From assembly GCA_964458185.1 (NCBI GenBank), contig CAYWFG010000002.1:1-64000 (forward strand): 64,000 bases of DNA, in the 5' to 3' direction. The DNA comes from AB-137-C09 sp964458185 (lineage in GTDB: Bacteria > Pseudomonadota > Zetaproteobacteria > Mariprofundales > Mariprofundaceae). Below are positions 62,494 through 64,000 of this stretch, piece after piece. The notes below the pieces were generated by a model. The model did no database searches and was not told where the DNA came from. It worked only from the letters and a program-made list of their open reading frames with translations. The number at the start of each line of letters is the position of its first letter. Positions within the stretch are counted from its first letter, which is position 1. Both the position numbers and the translations under genes were made by a program.

Positions 62494-63301
62494 AAGCTAT
62501 GTACTATTGGTAATTTTATTGGTTAGCATGATAGCTGTGACAGGCTGTAAAAAAGGCGATAAAGACGAAGAAACAACACCCAAAGAAGTCGTTGCCAAAA
62601 CGACAAAGCATCAACAGACCCCAGCCACGGTAAAGGGTGTAGCAACGCCTAAACTTAACAATGGATCACTCGCAGTCCCTGCGCCAACAGCTGATTTTTC
62701 TGGCAGCTATCAAGGTGCGCGTGCCATACTGGATATTTGGAAAATGTCTTCCCAATTATCACATTTTAGCCTTCAAATGCATCCATCAGGTCAATGCACG
62801 GGTGATATGAACGGCATTGTTTCTATGGTCACCGATAATCACGGCGAATATGTCGAGCAAGACTGCACACTATCCTTTGATTTTGGCAAGCAACTGGTTC
62901 AAATCAAAGAAGAAGGCAATACCTGCCATGATCACCACAGTGATGGCTGTTCTTTCTCTGATGACTATCGGGTTGGTGGTGTGATAAAAGAAAATAAACA
63001 AGAAAATGACCAGAGCCTTAACACTTCTCTGGCAGGGCATTATATACACAAAAATATATCCATTGATGGAACACGCTGCAAAGGCTGGGAGATTTGGCTC
63101 ACAGGGTCGAACTTAGCATTGGATGCAGAGGTGGCTATCTATGGGGGGGCTTGTGATGCCGAACGCATTAGGGCAGAAAATGTGAAATACAATGCAGCAT
63201 CATCAACATTAGATTTTGATGCCTTACAAGATGATGAAATCCACCATTTTGCAGGTACATTTGATAACGGCTCTGACCTTCATGGGTTGTTCAGCTACTG
63301 A
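62486..63301 (+). CDS. Lipoprotein of unknown function
   Basis: This 271-residue lipoprotein has a type II signal peptide ending in AVTGC (Cys20), a Lys/Thr-rich linker (about 21-68) and a beta-rich domain. The domain has two similar halves, each starting with an SGSYQGA/AGHYIHK-type strand and containing paired Cys residues (QCTGDMNG...DCTLSFDF; CHDHHSDGC; RCKGWEIW...GGACDAERI). The CHDHHSDGC patch could bind a metal. I do not recognise the family. It overlaps the antiporter gene at its start and the amidotransferase gene at its stop. Confidence 0.65.
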   Translation: MGKSYVLLVILLVSMIAVTGCKKGDKDEETTPKEVVAKTTKHQQTPATVKGVATPKLNNGSLAVPAPTADFSGSYQGARAILDIWKMSSQLSHFSLQMHPSGQCTGDMNGIVSMVTDNHGEYVEQDCTLSFDFGKQLVQIKEEGNTCHDHHSDGCSFSDDYRVGGVIKENKQENDQSLNTSLAGHYIHKNISIDGTRCKGWEIWLTGSNLALDAEVAIYGGACDAERIRAENVKYNAASSTLDFDALQDDEIHHFAGTFDNGSDLHGLFSY

Positions 63302-63987
63302 TGCGCGTTCATGTTTTACAACACGTTGCTTTTGAAGGGGCAGGCATCATTGCTTCGTTGTGCCAGCAAAAAGGTTATGAGATAACGGTGACACGGCTGT
63401 ATGCGGGGGAGTTATTGCCTGTATCGTGTCAAGGTATGGCACTGATTGTGGTCATGGGCGGCTCGATGAGTGTACTTGATGAGGCTATACACCCATGGCT
63501 TGCTGACGAAAAAACATGGTTGCAACAAGCCATTGATGCGGGCGTTCGGATTCTTGGTGTATGCCTTGGTGCGCAATTATTAGCGACCGTGTTGGGCGGA
63601 CGAGTGATGCCTAACCCTGCACCTGAAATTGGTTGGTTTGCTGTTAAACGGGTCAATAATATACCAACGGCTATACCCTTCCCTGATGATTTTCATGCCT
63701 TTCATTGGCATGGTGAAACATTCACGCTGCCACCTGATGCACAATTATTGGCAAGCAGTGATGCATGTGTCAACCAAGCTTTTTTATGGCATGATCAAGT
63801 GCTGGCTTTACAATTTCATCTTGAGCTGACAGCAGCAAACATCGATGATCTATGTCTGCATTGTGCTGATGATTTGGTCGCAGGTGAATGGGTACAAACA
63901 AAAAATACAATGCTTGCCCATGATGATTATCATGTTCAAGCCCACCTGCTGATGCAAGCAATGATCGCGTATATGTTGCATCAGTGA
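63301..63987 (+). CDS. Class I glutamine amidotransferase (GMP synthase-like)
   Basis: This stand-alone GATase1 domain of 228 residues has nucleophile GVCLGAQLLA (Cys about 81), the oxyanion VVMGGSMSV strand, and catalytic His-Glu in LALQFHLEL. It resembles the YfeJ/gamma-glutamyl-hydrolase-like group annotated as GMP synthase-related, which lacks the synthetase domain. The true substrate is unknown. The ATG shares TGATG with the lipoprotein stop. It is the last gene of the window and ends at TGA 63985-63987. Confidence 0.87.
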   Translation: MRVHVLQHVAFEGAGIIASLCQQKGYEITVTRLYAGELLPVSCQGMALIVVMGGSMSVLDEAIHPWLADEKTWLQQAIDAGVRILGVCLGAQLLATVLGGRVMPNPAPEIGWFAVKRVNNIPTAIPFPDDFHAFHWHGETFTLPPDAQLLASSDACVNQAFLWHDQVLALQFHLELTAANIDDLCLHCADDLVAGEWVQTKNTMLAHDDYHVQAHLLMQAMIAYMLHQ

Positions 63988-64000
63988 TTATTGTTTCTGA

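Overview
The window reads as a chromosomal stretch of a Gram-negative, c-type-cytochrome-rich chemolithoautotrophic proteobacterium. Phosphoribulokinase and the RuBisCO activase pair CbbQ/CbbO point to Calvin-cycle CO2 fixation. Three soluble or exported multi- and mono-haem cytochromes c, a membrane-anchored one, oxygen-independent HemN, twitching-motility ATPases, a TonB-dependent receptor and the SecDF/YajC/Tgt block all fit a microaerophilic proteobacterium. I suspect a zetaproteobacterium or a deep gammaproteobacterium, but no 16S rRNA gene is present and the placement is inference. No tRNA, rRNA, CRISPR array, integrase or transposase was recognised.

Layout. 1-5.2 kb: a spore-coat-U type chaperone-usher pilus locus (SARP/BTAD regulator, two SCPU subunits, PapD-like chaperone, usher with an in-frame TGA). 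5.4-8.8 kb: mfd. 9-9.8 kb: a secreted double PilJ/NarX-type sensor domain. 9.9-12.4 kb: mnmG-rsmG. 12.4-17.4 kb (minus strand): hemN, a DUF4389 protein, hemL, hisI, hisE and a CDF metal transporter, mostly with overlapping stops and starts. 17.4-22.7 kb (minus): cbbQ, cbbO, a membrane cytochrome c, a monohaem and a trihaem cytochrome c. 22.7-27.8 kb (minus): sspA, tgt, yajC, secD, secF and a Mth938-like gene. 28.1-29.0 kb: an exported protein made of three kinds of seven-residue repeats. 29.0-34.2 kb (minus): alsT-like symporter, bcp, coaBC, dut, tmk, holB. 34.3-42.3 kb (minus): the most unusual part, a TonB-dependent receptor, two orphan periplasmic binding proteins, a hybrid histidine kinase and, after an inverted-repeat element, a cyclodipeptide synthase with a long N-terminal extension. 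42.8-48.6 kb (minus): apbE, three PilT-family ATPase genes in tandem, small membrane proteins and a dihaem cytochrome c. 48.7-55.4 kb (plus): a double-cNMP patatin, a pseudokinase and a YyaL/DUF255 protein. 55.4-59.9 kb (minus): a cNMP/helical-repeat protein, sdhE, sucC, sucD, stomatin and a small membrane protein. 60.1-64 kb (plus): prk, a cation/proton antiporter, a lipoprotein and a class I glutamine amidotransferase.

How the parts fit. CbbQ and CbbO would reactivate RuBisCO while Prk supplies its substrate; no RuBisCO gene lies in the window. HemL and HemN feed haem to the nearby cytochromes. The TonB receptor cluster begins with a TTG codon preceded by eight tandem 8-bp repeats, a layout expected for slipped-strand variation of expression. 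Its binding proteins have no ABC permease or ATPase beside them, so they more likely inform the hybrid kinase than feed a transporter. The cyclodipeptide synthase next to this sensor, with an amino-acid symporter downstream, is the best candidate for an undescribed signalling or secondary-metabolite system. A palindromic element of about 144 bp separates the kinase from the synthase; a shorter copy lies at the start of the window and a remnant lies upstream of the receptor gene.

Several starts were moved from the longest open frame on the basis of ribosome-binding sites and family alignment. The most notable is tmk, whose P-loop is recovered only if translation starts at an ATC (or ATA) codon overlapping the dut stop.
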